A stretch of 64,000 nt of DNA from Planomonospora parontospora (GTDB lineage: Bacteria > Actinomycetota > Actinomycetes > Streptosporangiales > Streptosporangiaceae), in contig BMQD01000009.1 of the NCBI GenBank assembly GCA_014647935.1, positions 186,001 through 250,000 on the forward strand, written 5' to 3'. Of this stretch, positions 34,059 through 42,253 are shown one piece after another; within the stretch, counting starts at the first letter, position 1, and each line of letters begins with the position of its first letter. The translations under genes and the position numbers were made by a program. Under the pieces are notes generated by a model that made no database searches, was not told the DNA's origin, and saw only the letters and a program-made list of their open reading frames with translations.

Positions 34059-35024
34059 TCAGCCGCCGATCCCCGCCAGGACCACCTCGTCGACCACGAC
34101 CGCGGCGGTCGACTGGTCGGGCAGGTTGTACCGCCCCGCGGTGACGGCGACGACGAGGTCCAGCGCGGGCACCACGTGGATGCGCTGGCCGCCGTTGCCG
34201 AACGCGGCCGTCCAGCTGTCGCCCACGTACCACTGGTAGCCGTAGCAGGAGTCCTCGTCGATCCGCACGTGCGGGCTGAGCGCCGTCTCCAGCCAGGACT
34301 CCGGCACGATGCCGGCGCCCCGTTCCAGCACGAGCCGCCCGATCGCGAGAAGGTCGCGGGGCGTGAGCCGCAGCCCGGCGGCCGCCAGGGCCCTGCCGTC
34401 CGTGCCCGTCGTCCACTCGAAGCGCCCGATCCCCAGCGGCTCGAACAGCCTGGTCCGCGCGTAGTCCTCCAGCGCCGACCCCGTGCCCTTCTCGACGAGC
34501 CGCGCCACCAGCGCCGTGGCCCCGCCGCTGTAGGAGCGCCGCACGCCCGGCTCGTCCACGATCGGCCGCTCCAGGATGTAACGGAAGCGGTCGGGGGCGA
34601 ACTCCATCGCGATCTCACTGTTGGCCGGGCTCGTGTAGGGCACGTCCTCGTTCCACTCCAGGCCGAGCGTCATGGTGAGCGCGTGCTCGACGGTCAGTGC
34701 GGCGCGGCGGGGATCCCCGGCGAGGTCGGGGTATTCGGGGAAGTGCCGCAGCAGCGGCTCTCCGGGCTCCGGCACCCGGCCCTCACCCAGGGCGATGCCG
34801 TACAGCAGGCCGACGACGCTCTTGGTGACCGAGCGGACGTCGTGGAGGGTGTCCGGGGTGAAGCGCACGTGGCCGAGGGGCTCGTTCAGCCGGAAGTCCT
34901 CGCCCTCGCCGTAGTGCTCCAGGACCACCTCGCCGCGGTGGACGGCGACGACACCGTGGAGGTCCGGCACCCTGCCCCGGTCGGCGGCGCGGGCGAGACG
35001 GTCGGCGAGCGCGTCAGCAGTCAT
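34059..35024 (-). CDS. Serine hydrolase of the beta-lactamase class C / esterase family
   Basis: 321 residues, no signal peptide. The nucleophile motif is S65-V-T-K68, the second motif is S-Y-S-G (RSYSGGATALVARL; Tyr replaces its usual context Y-x-N), and FGNGGQ near the end stands in for the third motif. These are traits of the AmpC-like (Pfam Beta-lactamase, PF00144) superfamily, whose members are mostly esterases or D-peptidases. The ATG follows AAAAGGATC. It is convergent with the ATPase gene (18-nt gap). A beta-lactam-hydrolysing role is not implied. Confidence 0.85.
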   Translation of the reverse strand: MTADALADRLARAADRGRVPDLHGVVAVHRGEVVLEHYGEGEDFRLNEPLGHVRFTPDTLHDVRSVTKSVVGLLYGIALGEGRVPEPGEPLLRHFPEYPDLAGDPRRAALTVEHALTMTLGLEWNEDVPYTSPANSEIAMEFAPDRFRYILERPIVDEPGVRRSYSGGATALVARLVEKGTGSALEDYARTRLFEPLGIGRFEWTTGTDGRALAAAGLRLTPRDLLAIGRLVLERGAGIVPESWLETALSPHVRIDEDSCYGYQWYVGDSWTAAFGNGGQRIHVVPALDLVVAVTAGRYNLPDQSTAAVVVDEVVLAGIGG

Positions 35025-35127
35025 GATCCTTTTCTAGCCTTTTCGCCACCCCGGCGCCACGCACGCGGTCGCGGGCCGGAGAGGGTGACCGGCCGTGTCC
35101 GACCGCCCCGGGACATCGCGTCCCGGA

Positions 35128-36015
35128 TCAGGAGACCCGGGACGGCGGGGCGCTCCAGGTGTCGCAGGCGGCCGGGGAGACCGTGCCGAGACCGCGCTCG
35201 AACCAGCGGACCCGGTTCGCGCCGGTGCCGTGGGTGCGGTACCCGGGGTCGTCGCCCCTGGCCCGGAGCGTGTCGGACAGCGCCTCCCAGTCCCGCCCGG
35301 TGCGCGCCAGCGAGTGCCGCACGCCGCCCAGGAACACGCCCGCCAGGCAGTCCGCCTGCAGTTCGTAGCGGCGCCTGAGCCGTTCGCGCTCGGCCTCGGG
35401 GACTCCGCGGCGCTGGGCCCGGGTCTCGTAGGCGCGCCTGATGCCGGTGAGGCTCTGCAGGTGGTGGCCGTACTCGTGGGCCGCCGTCCGCAGGGGGTAC
35501 AGGTCGGTCCGGTCCTCGATCCACATGCCGGTGAGCGGGAACACCAGCGTGGCCCGCTCGATGCAGTAGAGGGCGTCCACGTGGGGGTTCCTCACCCCGC
35601 ACACGTACTCCGGGAGCTCCTCGTGGAAGCGCACGGCGGGTGCGCGGAACCTCAGCCCGGCCCGGGAGAAATGCGCGGACCATGCCCGGTCCAGGCACTT
35701 CACGGCCGCCGCGAGGTACTCGCGTGTCCGCGGGATCCCGCCCTCGGTGATGGGCGGCTCCGGGCACGACGTGGCCGCCAGCCTGCCGGTCCCCGCGAAC
35801 GGGTTCCGCACCGGCGCGTTCTCCGCGGCCGGACGTCCTGCGGGCGCCTCGGCATGCACGGCCCCCGATGCGGCCTGCACGGCCCCTGGCGCGGCCTGTG
35901 CGGCCCCCGGCGGCAGGACGGCGAGGCACACGGCGGCGGGCAGGACCCACCGGACGAGGACGGCCGGGCGCCGGAGGGGCCGGAGGGAACCGGCACCGGA
36001 CGGGAGGAGGCGCAT
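35128..36015 (-). CDS. Secreted neutral zinc metallopeptidase (YpfJ-like)
   Basis: 295 residues with a signal peptide or anchor helix (about 19-42, VLVRWVLPAAVCLAVLPPGAAQAA). The zinc-binding motif is H180-E-Y-G-H184 (TAAHEYGHHLQ), with E in ELQADCLAGVF (about 229) as the third ligand; the DALYCIERATLVFP and RRRYELQADCLAG blocks match the putative neutral zinc metallopeptidase family. Conserved Cys in CGVRNP and YCIE may form a disulfide. The target proteins are unknown. ATG at 36015 is selected. Downstream is a convergently placed serine hydrolase on the same strand (35024). Confidence 0.82.
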   Translation of the reverse strand: MRLLPSGAGSLRPLRRPAVLVRWVLPAAVCLAVLPPGAAQAAPGAVQAASGAVHAEAPAGRPAAENAPVRNPFAGTGRLAATSCPEPPITEGGIPRTREYLAAAVKCLDRAWSAHFSRAGLRFRAPAVRFHEELPEYVCGVRNPHVDALYCIERATLVFPLTGMWIEDRTDLYPLRTAAHEYGHHLQSLTGIRRAYETRAQRRGVPEAERERLRRRYELQADCLAGVFLGGVRHSLARTGRDWEALSDTLRARGDDPGYRTHGTGANRVRWFERGLGTVSPAACDTWSAPPSRVS

Positions 36016-36123
36016 GGCCGGACAGCCTACAACTCCCAACAGAACGATCAGCGGGTCAGACGTCACCTGCAGATGATCGATGCGGTCGGCCCAATGGAGG
36101 CCTCGTTCATGTCGGTGCGAACT

Positions 36124-36213
36124 CTCCCGGCGGATGCGCAAGCGGCGGTACTCGTCGTGGTCGTAGCCGCAGGCGACCTCGCCGAACCACCGCGCCCGTT
36201 CGTGCGCGTCCAT
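36124..36213 (-). pseudogene. N-terminal stub of an unknown gene
   Basis: On the minus strand an ATG at 36213 opens [20 protein letters not shown] and ten more residues (EYRRLRIRRE) with coding-like third positions, after which the frame becomes nonsense. It may be the 5' end of a gene cut by the event that brought in the chemoreceptor gene. The rest of 36016-36421 shows no gene; a chemoreceptor promoter must lie in it. Confidence 0.3.
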
Positions 36214-36421
36214 CTCGAGCCCGGCGCGACCGGATCGGCCTTCGACGGGCACGGGCCTGCCACGACCGGCGCCGCGCACCGGCAGGGGAGTGGACAGCGG
36301 CGTGAGCACCGGATTTCCCACCCTCGCTCTGCCACCGAATACCTCCGGCGGTGCCGCCGGTGGCCGATATCCAAAGAGACATCCGAGCCCGGGTGGAAAG
36401 CCAGAGGGAAGGAGCACCAGC

Positions 36422-38095
36422 GTGTTCACCAGCCAAAGCCGACGCCTGCGGCAGTCGACCATCAATAAAGCGGCCATCGGAACCCTTGTACTGTTCACCG
36501 GACTGCTGGTGCTTGCGGTGATGCTCGTCAGCTCCGCTGTGGCGGCGGAAAAAGCCGCCTATGACCGGCAGACCCAGTTCAGGACTCTGGGTCTGCAGCT
36601 GCAGTCCGCCTCGGACCGTCTCACCGACGAGGCACGCATGTACGCGGTCACCGCCGACCGCGCACACCTGGACAACTACTGGAACGAGATCACCGTCACC
36701 AGGACGCGCGATACCGCCCTGGCCCGGCTCAAGCAGCTGGGCGCCAGTCAGGAGGAGCTCGCGCTCGTCGACCAGGCCAAAGCCAATTCCGACGCGCTGG
36801 TCGATACCGAGTCCCGGTCTCAGCGCCTGGTTCTGGAAGCCTCCGGGACGGCTTCGGCCGATATGCCACCGGCCATCGCGCAGACCGAGCTCGATGCGGC
36901 CGATGAGGCGCTCAGCCCGGCCCGCAAGCTCGAGGTCGCACGCACCATCATGTTCGACGCCACCTACGCCGCCGACAAGGCGGTCATCACCGGCCCGATG
37001 GACGAATTCCAGAAGCTGCTCAACGACCGCGCGGCACAGGCCGTCGAAGAGGCCAGCAGCACGACCGACACCTCGATCCGGCTGTTGATCGGGCTGGCCG
37101 TGCTGCTGCCCGTCGCGATGGGTGCGGTGCTGTTCCTGCTGCAGACGAAGGTCGGCGGCGTCATCGTCGCCTACACCGCCTCCTTGCGTAGCCGTGATCA
37201 CAACGACCTGACCTTCCAGCTCGCCCCCGCCGGTACCCGGGAGCTGTCCGCACTGGCGGAGGCGTTCAACGACGAGCTGGCGCGCAAACGTGATCTGGTC
37301 CGCACCGTCGCCGACAGCGCCGACACGCTGGCTTCCTCCTCGCAGGAACTGTCGGCCACCAGCGAGCTGGTGGCCGACAGCGCCGATCGGGCGAGCGGTC
37401 GGGCCGCCGTCGTCAGCAGTACGGCTGAGCAGGTGGCGCACAACGTCCAGACCGTGGCCGCGGCGGCTGAGCAGATGGGCATGTCGATCCGGGAGATCTC
37501 ACAGAACGCCAACGAGGCCGCCCGGGTCGTCAACGACGCCGTCGCGATCGCCGAGCAGACCAACCAGACCATGAGCAAGCTGGGCGAGTCGTCGCAGGAG
37601 ATCGGTGACGTCATCAAGGTCATCACCTCGATCGCCGAGCAGACCAACCTTTTGGCCCTGAACGCCACCATCGAGGCCGCCCGCGCCGGGGATGCCGGCA
37701 AGGGTTTCGCCGTGGTCGCCTCCGAGGTCAAGGACCTGGCCCAGGAGACCGCCAAGGCCACCGAGAACATCGCCGGCCGGATCGCGACCCTGCAAAGCGA
37801 CAGCCGGGGTTCCGTCGAGGCGATCGCACAGATCACCGAGGTGATCGGCAAGATCAACGACTACCAGACCACCATCGCCAGCGCGGTCGAGGAGCAGACC
37901 GCCACGACCAACGAGATCAACCGCAGCGTCACCGAGGCCGCAACCGGAACCGGCGACATCGCGACCAACATCGCCGGAGTGGCCGAGGCCGCCCAGAACG
38001 CGGCCGGCGGTATCGACGAAGCCAAACGCGCCACGGCCGAACTGGCCCGGATGGGCAGTGATCTGCAGGCGGTGATCGGACACTACCGATACTGA
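36422..38095 (+). CDS. Methyl-accepting chemotaxis protein
   Basis: 557 residues. Membrane helix 1 is at about 16-40, the periplasmic-side four-helix sensor (TarH-like or HBM-like, [19 protein letters not shown]...) about 42-215, helix 2 about 217-240, a HAMP domain (about 241-290), and the cytoplasmic signalling rod with the conserved hairpin tip [20 protein letters not shown] and [20 protein letters not shown]. It should transmit to CheA/CheW, but no che or flagellar gene is in the window. GTG at 36422 follows AAGGAG (36408-36413). Its codon use is visibly less GC-biased than that of neighbours, and an IS256 remnant follows it, suggesting transfer. Many actinomycetes carry orphan chemoreceptors; some Streptosporangiaceae have motile spores. 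Confidence 0.9.
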   Translation: MFTSQSRRLRQSTINKAAIGTLVLFTGLLVLAVMLVSSAVAAEKAAYDRQTQFRTLGLQLQSASDRLTDEARMYAVTADRAHLDNYWNEITVTRTRDTALARLKQLGASQEELALVDQAKANSDALVDTESRSQRLVLEASGTASADMPPAIAQTELDAADEALSPARKLEVARTIMFDATYAADKAVITGPMDEFQKLLNDRAAQAVEEASSTTDTSIRLLIGLAVLLPVAMGAVLFLLQTKVGGVIVAYTASLRSRDHNDLTFQLAPAGTRELSALAEAFNDELARKRDLVRTVADSADTLASSSQELSATSELVADSADRASGRAAVVSSTAEQVAHNVQTVAAAAEQMGMSIREISQNANEAARVVNDAVAIAEQTNQTMSKLGESSQEIGDVIKVITSIAEQTNLLALNATIEAARAGDAGKGFAVVASEVKDLAQETAKATENIAGRIATLQSDSRGSVEAIAQITEVIGKINDYQTTIASAVEEQTATTNEINRSVTEAATGTGDIATNIAGVAEAAQNAAGGIDEAKRATAELARMGSDLQAVIGHYRY

Positions 38096-38130
38096 ACCGG
38101 TGGCACCCGGACTCGATCAACAACGTGACG

Positions 38131-38172
38131 GACGGTGGTGATGGCACTCTGCGGGCCGCCATCACCACCGTC
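38131..38172 (+). terminator. Terminator hairpin after the chemoreceptor gene
   Basis: A perfect 15-bp stem (38131-38145 with 38158-38172) and a 12-nt loop, 36 nt after the stop codon. No T-run. Confidence 0.7.
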
Positions 38173-38191
38173 TCTGCGGGTGAGGCCCACT

Positions 38192-38334
38192 TCGCTCACC
38201 GCTGCCCGATGGGTGGCCACGCTGGTGCGCACCGCCTTCGCGCGGCCGGCCGCCGAGACGGTGCGCACCCCAGCGCACCTGGGTCATCGACGCCCTGGAA
38301 GCGAAGTATCCGGCCGCCGCGGAGCATCGGGACA
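38192..38334 (+). mobile_element. IS256-family (Mutator) transposase remnant
   Basis: Reading frame 1 gives ARWVATLVRTAFARPAAETV followed by RT, then one extra C at about 38270 shifts the frame, and frame 2 continues with WVIDALEAKYPAAAEH. Both pieces match the region of IS256/Mutator transposases that reads W-V-A-T-x-VRT-x-F ... V-x-DALE-x-KYP-x-AAxH. No start, DDE catalytic region or terminal repeats are left. It lies between the chemoreceptor gene and the aldo/keto reductase promoter, and together with the stub at 36124-36213 marks this interval as a past insertion. Confidence 0.7.
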
Positions 38335-38357
38335 TCCGGCGTCTCCGGAAAAGGCAC

Positions 38358-38388
38358 TCGCCTGGAGCGCGCTCCAGGTCCCTAATGT
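38358..38388 (+). promoter_or_regulatory. MerR-type promoter with an 18-bp palindrome
   Basis: CCTGGAGCGCGCTCCAGG (38361-38378) is a perfect palindrome situated between a weak -35 (TCGCCT, 38358-38363) and a -10 box TAATGT (38383-38388) with a 19-bp spacer. Overlong spacers filled by a dyad are the hallmark of promoters activated by MerR-family proteins such as SoxR. The -10 ends 7 nt before the ATG at 38396, so the transcript should be leaderless. Confidence 0.7.
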
Positions 38389-38395
38389 GGAACGC

Positions 38396-39364
38396 ATGGA
38401 TTACACGCAGCTTGGCCGTACCGGCCTGAAGGTCAGCCGCCTGTGCCTCGGCACCATGAACTTCGGCCCCGTGACCACGGAGGAAGACTCCTTCGCGATC
38501 ATGGACCACGCCCACGAGCTGGGGATCAACTTCTTCGACACCGCCAACGTCTACGGGTGGAAGAAGGGCGAGGGCATCACCGAGAACATCATCGGGCGCT
38601 GGTTCGCCCAGGGCGGCGGCCGCCGGGAGAAGACGGTCATCGCCACGAAGCTCTACGGCGGGATGGGCGACTGGCCCAACGAGGACCGGCTCTCGGCGCT
38701 CAACATCCGCCGCGCCTGCGACGCCTCGCTGAAGCGCATGCAGACCGACTACATCGACCTCTACCAGGCGCACCACGTCGACCGGAACACCCCGTTCGAG
38801 GAGTTCTGGGAGGCCATGGACATCCTCAAGCAGCAGGGCAAGATCCTGTACGTCGGGTCGTCCAATTTCGCGGGCTGGCACATCGCCAAGGCCCAGGAGG
38901 AGGCCCGCCGCCGGGGCACGGTGGGTCTGGTCTCCGAGCAGTCCCACTACAACCTGCTGGTCCGGGCCGCCGAGCTCGAGGTCGTCCCGGCCTGCGAGGA
39001 CTACGGTCTCGGACTGATCCCGTGGAGCCCGCTCGCGGGCGGCCTGCTCGGCGGCGTCCTCCGGAAGATCGACAAGGGCCGCTCGGCCTCGGAGAACATC
39101 GTCAAGGAGCTGGACAAGCACCGCGACAAGATCGAGCGGTACGAGGCGTTCTGCGACGAGCTCGGCGAGGACCCCGCCAACGTCGGCCTGGCGTGGCTGC
39201 TCCACCAGCGGGCCGTCACCGCGCCGATCATCGGCCCGCGCACGCTGGAGCAGCTCGACGGGACCGTCAAGGCCCTGGAGGTCACGCTCGACGAGAAGGC
39301 CCTGGCCCGCCTCGACGAGATCTTCCCGGGCTTCAAGACCGCCCCCGAGGAGTACGCCTGGTAG
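38396..39364 (+). CDS. Aldo/keto reductase
   Basis: 322 residues, NADPH-dependent TIM-barrel oxidoreductase of the AKR family (YghZ/potassium-channel-beta-like group). Marks are LGRTGLKVSRLCLGTMNFG at the start, the catalytic Asp and Tyr in FFDTANVYGWKKGE, the catalytic Lys in VIATKLYGG, the His in QAHHVDRNTPFEE, and the cofactor region LIPWSPLAGGLLGG. The natural carbonyl substrate is not evident. ATG at 38396 is preferred because it begins the conserved MDYTQLGRTGL sequence; a longer frame to 38135 would cross the palindromic promoter and the transposase remnant. Regulation is probably by a MerR-type protein encoded elsewhere. Confidence 0.93.
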   Translation: MDYTQLGRTGLKVSRLCLGTMNFGPVTTEEDSFAIMDHAHELGINFFDTANVYGWKKGEGITENIIGRWFAQGGGRREKTVIATKLYGGMGDWPNEDRLSALNIRRACDASLKRMQTDYIDLYQAHHVDRNTPFEEFWEAMDILKQQGKILYVGSSNFAGWHIAKAQEEARRRGTVGLVSEQSHYNLLVRAAELEVVPACEDYGLGLIPWSPLAGGLLGGVLRKIDKGRSASENIVKELDKHRDKIERYEAFCDELGEDPANVGLAWLLHQRAVTAPIIGPRTLEQLDGTVKALEVTLDEKALARLDEIFPGFKTAPEEYAW

Positions 39365-39392
39365 CGGGCGCTCCGCTCGGGAGGGCGCCGCG

Positions 39393-39476
39393 CTAGGAGA
39401 CGAGGGCTCCGACCACCACGAGGAGCACGAGCAGTGCGAGCACCGTGGGCAGCAGCCAGCGACGGGGACGATCCAC
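39393..39476 (-). CDS. Tiny single-span membrane peptide
   Basis: 27 residues (VDRPRRWLLPTVLALLVLLV then VVGALVS), GTG start at 39476 and TAG at 39393. A basic N-terminus followed by 20 unbroken hydrophobic residues gives an ideal transmembrane helix. It begins 11 nt after the stop of the ThpR-like gene in the same direction and probably is translationally coupled. It is too short for ordinary gene finders; its function is unknown. Coding status is inferred from composition and spacing. Confidence 0.5.
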   Translation of the reverse strand: MDRPRRWLLPTVLALLVLLVVVGALVS

Positions 39477-39486
39477 GCCCTGGAGC

Positions 39487-40167
39487 CTAGTCCTGCCCAC
39501 GGGATGCCCGTGCCACGAGCGGCCATCTCTCGACCGTCTCGTAGCGGACCCGGCCGCCCAGGTGGCTTCTCATCAGGTGCACGGTGTCCGCCTCCCACGC
39601 GCTGCCGGCGAACGGTTCCAGGGCTCCGACCAGCGGACGCAGATCGACATCGCCCCTGATCTTGGCCCTGGCCAGGGTCAGGTGCGGCCGGAACCGCCGC
39701 TCGTCCACCGCGATGCCCTCGCGCCGCGCCGCCGCACCGACGGAGTCGGCGAGGCGGACGATCCCGGGGCGGCCGCCGTGCGGCCCACCGTCTCCGTGCG
39801 GCCCGGCGCCCCCGTACGACCCACCGTCTTCGTGCGGCGCACCGCCGTACGGCCCGCCGCCCCCCTGCGGCGTCTCGCCTCCGCGCAGCCCGGCCCAGAA
39901 GACCCGGGCCCGCCGGGCCGAGGGGAACGCGCCCGCGCCGGCGAACGCCAGCGTCATCGGCTCGTACCTCGACGCGGCGCGGGCGAGGCGGGTCTGGAGC
40001 GCGGGCAGGAGCTCCTCGGCCACCTCGCCCAGGAACGCCAGCGTCAGATGCCAGTTGTCCGGATCGGCCCAGCGCAGCTGGGGCCAGTGCTCCCGGTGGG
40101 GCGCGAGCGCGCGGGCGAGCTCATCACGCACCGGCCGCGGCGGCAGCAACGCCACGAACAGCCGCAT
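39487..40167 (-). CDS. thpR: RNA 2',3'-cyclic phosphodiesterase (2'-5' RNA ligase family)
   Basis: 226 residues with two H-x-T-x motifs, H40-L-T-L in WHLTLAFLGEV and HLTLARAKIRG near residue 173, which are the catalytic signature of the 2H phosphoesterases. It opens RNA 2',3'-cyclic phosphates to 2'-phosphates; the cellular role is not known. The start MRLFVALLPP is family-typical. An insert of Gly/Pro/His/Tyr repeats (GGSYGGAGPHGDGGPHGG, about residues 98-130) lies between the two halves. Its 5' end overlaps the 3' end of the MFS gene by 44 nt, so it is expressed together with it. Confidence 0.9.
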   Translation of the reverse strand: MRLFVALLPPRPVRDELARALAPHREHWPQLRWADPDNWHLTLAFLGEVAEELLPALQTRLARAASRYEPMTLAFAGAGAFPSARRARVFWAGLRGGETPQGGGGPYGGAPHEDGGSYGGAGPHGDGGPHGGRPGIVRLADSVGAAARREGIAVDERRFRPHLTLARAKIRGDVDLRPLVGALEPFAGSAWEADTVHLMRSHLGGRVRYETVERWPLVARASRGQD

Positions 40168-41365
40168 GCGTCCTCCTGCCGATCGCCTTCGTCAGCATTA
40201 TCGCCGCGCCGACGCCGATCAGGGTGAGCGCCCCGCCGATCACGACACCCGTGCGCGGGCCTCCCAGGTCGGAGACCCAGCCGAGCAGCGGCGCGCCGAC
40301 CGGGGCGCCGCCGGTGAACACCAGCACGTACAGGCCCATCACCCGGCCGCGCATCTCCGGCGCGGCGGCGAGCTGCACACCGGCGTTGGCGGTCGTGTTG
40401 ACCGTGATCAGCGCGACCCCGGTGGGGACGAGCAGGAGCAGGTAGACGGGGTATCCGGGGGCCAGACCGGCGGCGACCTGGAACAGGCCGAACGAGATCG
40501 CGCCGCCGACCAGCAGTCTCCGGCTCGGCTTCGTGCGCCGGGCCGCCATGAGCGCGCCGCCCAGCGCGCCCACCGCGAACATGCTGGAGGCCAGGCCGAA
40601 GGAGGAGGGGCCCGCGGCGAAGACCTCGCGGGCCATCAGCGCGATGGACATCGAGAACGACTGCGTGAACATCGACACGAAGGCGATCATCAGGATCGGC
40701 ATCAGCAGGTCCGGCCGCTCCAGCACGTAGCGCAGGCCCTCGCGGAGCTGGCCCTTGACCCGGGGCACCGGGTCGGGGGTCGTCAGCTCCGAGGCGCGCA
40801 TCAGCAGCAGGCCGCCGAGCACGGCGAGGAACGAGAGCGCGTTGACCAGGAAGATCGGGCCGGTGCCGCCGAGCATGTGGATCAGCAGACCCGCGACCGC
40901 CGGGCCGACCACGCGGGCCAGGTTGAAGCTGGAGGCGTTGAGCGCGATCGCGTTGGGCAGGTCCTTGCGGCCGACCATCTCGACCACGAACGACTGCCGG
41001 GTCGGCACCTCGACGCAGGCGATGAGCCCCAGTGCGAAGGCCATGACGTAGACGTGCCACTCCCGCACGGCACCGGTCACGGTGAGCACGCCCATGGTCA
41101 GCGCCAGCAGGCCCATGAGCGACTGGGCGACGAGCAGCACCCGCCGCTTGGGATAGCGGTCGGCGAGCATCCCGCCCCAGAGGCCGAACAGCAGCATCGG
41201 CAGGAACTGCAGCGCGGTGGCCACGCCCAGGGCGGTGGCGCTGCCGTTCGTCAGGTCCAGCACCAGCAGGTCCTGCGCGGTGCGCTGCATCCATCCGCCG
41301 ACGTTGGAGACCACGCCGCCGATCGCGAACAACCGGTAGTTGCGGTTGCGCAGCGAGCGGAACAT
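40124..41365 (-). CDS. Major facilitator superfamily exporter (MarR-linked)
   Basis: About 413 residues with 12 membrane helices in two blocks. The FGLWGGMLADRYPKRRVLLV loop is the MFS motif A between helices 2 and 3, and the FALGLIACVEVPTRQSFVVE segment is characteristic of the MFS_3 (enterobactin exporter-like or tetracycline-like) group. Start ATG 41365 (MFRSLRNRNYRLFAIG) is used; in-frame GTG 41413 is possible. It lies 101 nt after a MarR regulator in the same direction, whose operator is upstream of both, so it is probably a MarR-controlled drug exporter. The C-terminal end overlaps the ThpR-like gene. Confidence 0.88.
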   Translation of the reverse strand: MFRSLRNRNYRLFAIGGVVSNVGGWMQRTAQDLLVLDLTNGSATALGVATALQFLPMLLFGLWGGMLADRYPKRRVLLVAQSLMGLLALTMGVLTVTGAVREWHVYVMAFALGLIACVEVPTRQSFVVEMVGRKDLPNAIALNASSFNLARVVGPAVAGLLIHMLGGTGPIFLVNALSFLAVLGGLLLMRASELTTPDPVPRVKGQLREGLRYVLERPDLLMPILMIAFVSMFTQSFSMSIALMAREVFAAGPSSFGLASSMFAVGALGGALMAARRTKPSRRLLVGGAISFGLFQVAAGLAPGYPVYLLLLVPTGVALITVNTTANAGVQLAAAPEMRGRVMGLYVLVFTGGAPVGAPLLGWVSDLGGPRTGVVIGGALTLIGVGAAIMLTKAIGRRTHAAVRGVAAAAAGA

Positions 41366-41466
41366 CGCGCCCCGCGCGCCGGCGTCCCCGGGTACGGCGC
41401 GCGCCCCGGCCACCGGCGCCCCGGCCGCTGCGGAGGCGGCCGAGGCGCGAGGTTCCTCAGGCTCGG

Positions 41467-41928
41467 CTAGATCCGGCTGAGCTTCTCCAGAATCGGTGCC
41501 GCCTGCCGGAGCACCGCCCTCTCCTCGGGGGTGAGCTCCTTCAACCGCTGGGTCAGCCAGGCGTCCCTGCGGCGGCGCTCCTCCTTCAGCAGGGCCGAGC
41601 CGGCCTCGGTCACGGTCACGGTCACCTGCCGCCGGTCGGTCGGGTGCGGTGTGCGCGACACCAGCCCCCGCTCTTCCAACGCGGCGATCACGCGGGTCAT
41701 CGAGGGCGGTTGCACCTTCTCGTGCTCGGCCAATTCGCCGGGGGTTATCCCGGAATGCCGTTCCACGGCGACGAGCGTCGCGACCTGGGTGGGGGTCAGC
41801 GAGTGGCTTCCGGCCTGCCTGCGCAGGCGCCGGGTCAGGCGCGCCAGCGACACGCGCAGCGCCGAGGCCAGACCGGCGTCGCTGCGCAGGTTCGCGACGG
41901 GGTCCTTCCTTGGTGGGTTCGTTAGCAT
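41467..41928 (-). CDS. MarR family transcriptional regulator
   Basis: 153 residues with the winged-helix core LTPTQVATLVAVERHSGITPGELAEHEKVQPPSMTRVIAALEERGLVSRTPHPTDRRQVTVTVTEAG; the D-R-R before the wing strand is the DNA-contact signature of the family. It is the first gene in front of an MFS exporter in the same orientation. The inverted repeat at 41921-41948 spans its own start codon and should be its binding site. Confidence 0.92.
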   Translation of the reverse strand: MLTNPPRKDPVANLRSDAGLASALRVSLARLTRRLRRQAGSHSLTPTQVATLVAVERHSGITPGELAEHEKVQPPSMTRVIAALEERGLVSRTPHPTDRRQVTVTVTEAGSALLKEERRRRDAWLTQRLKELTPEERAVLRQAAPILEKLSRI

Positions 41929-41948
41929 AAGTCATTGCCCTTGCTAAC
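41921..41948. promoter_or_regulatory. Inverted repeat over the MarR start codon
   Basis: GTTAGCA (41921-41927) and TGCTAAC (41942-41948), perfect 7-bp arms 14 nt apart, overlapping the ATG. This is a plausible autorepression site for the MarR protein. Confidence 0.6.
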
Positions 41949-42055
41949 GATGTCTGATCGCATCTCATTCCCTCCGGACCGGGTTTTATTCCCGTGGGCC
42001 GTCAGAGTCTCAGACACGACCGGGATCCCCAACCCGGGCCGGCCCCGCTCCCCCG

Positions 42056-42253
42056 TCAGGGCGTGCGACCGGCGTCCCGCTCGGAGCCCTCCCGCGCGGC
42101 CCTCAACTCCGTCGCCAGATCCACCAGGGCCAGGCCGACCCCCGCCAGCGCCAGGGCGTCGGCGCCCGGCCTGCCGTGGACCGCCCGGTCCACGGCGTCG
42201 TGCAGCAGGCGGGCCGCGTCCTGGACGGGCTGCTCGTGGTAGATGGGCTGCAT
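42056..42253 (-). CDS. Small hypothetical helical protein
   Basis: 65 residues beginning MQPIYHEQPVQDAARLLHDA, with a GGAG Shine-Dalgarno 7 nt before the ATG at 42253. The middle is a moderately hydrophobic helix (ADALALAGVGLALVDLATEL) without being a clear membrane span. No family is recognised. It is flanked by the MarR gene (convergent spacing on the same strand) and the SSI-type inhibitor gene. The gap 42254-42539 contains an 8-bp-arm hairpin (42424-42431 with 42456-42463) that may end the inhibitor transcript, and otherwise nothing. Confidence 0.6.
   Translation of the reverse strand: MQPIYHEQPVQDAARLLHDAVDRAVHGRPGADALALAGVGLALVDLATELRAAREGSERDAGRTP

Noticed and set aside
34059-35024. 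A true beta-lactamase resistance gene
   Set aside because: No signal peptide and the second motif is S-Y-S-G instead of Y-x-N; more likely an esterase or peptidase of the superfamily.
36107-36470. A plus-strand frame before the chemoreceptor that could extend it upstream
   Set aside because: The extension has no family likeness, no Shine-Dalgarno, and the GTG at 36422 has one and starts the first membrane helix at the expected distance.
38135-38395. An 87-residue N-terminal extension of the aldo/keto reductase
   Set aside because: It would translate a terminator hairpin side, a transposase remnant and a palindromic promoter; the enzyme family starts at MDYTQLGRTGL.
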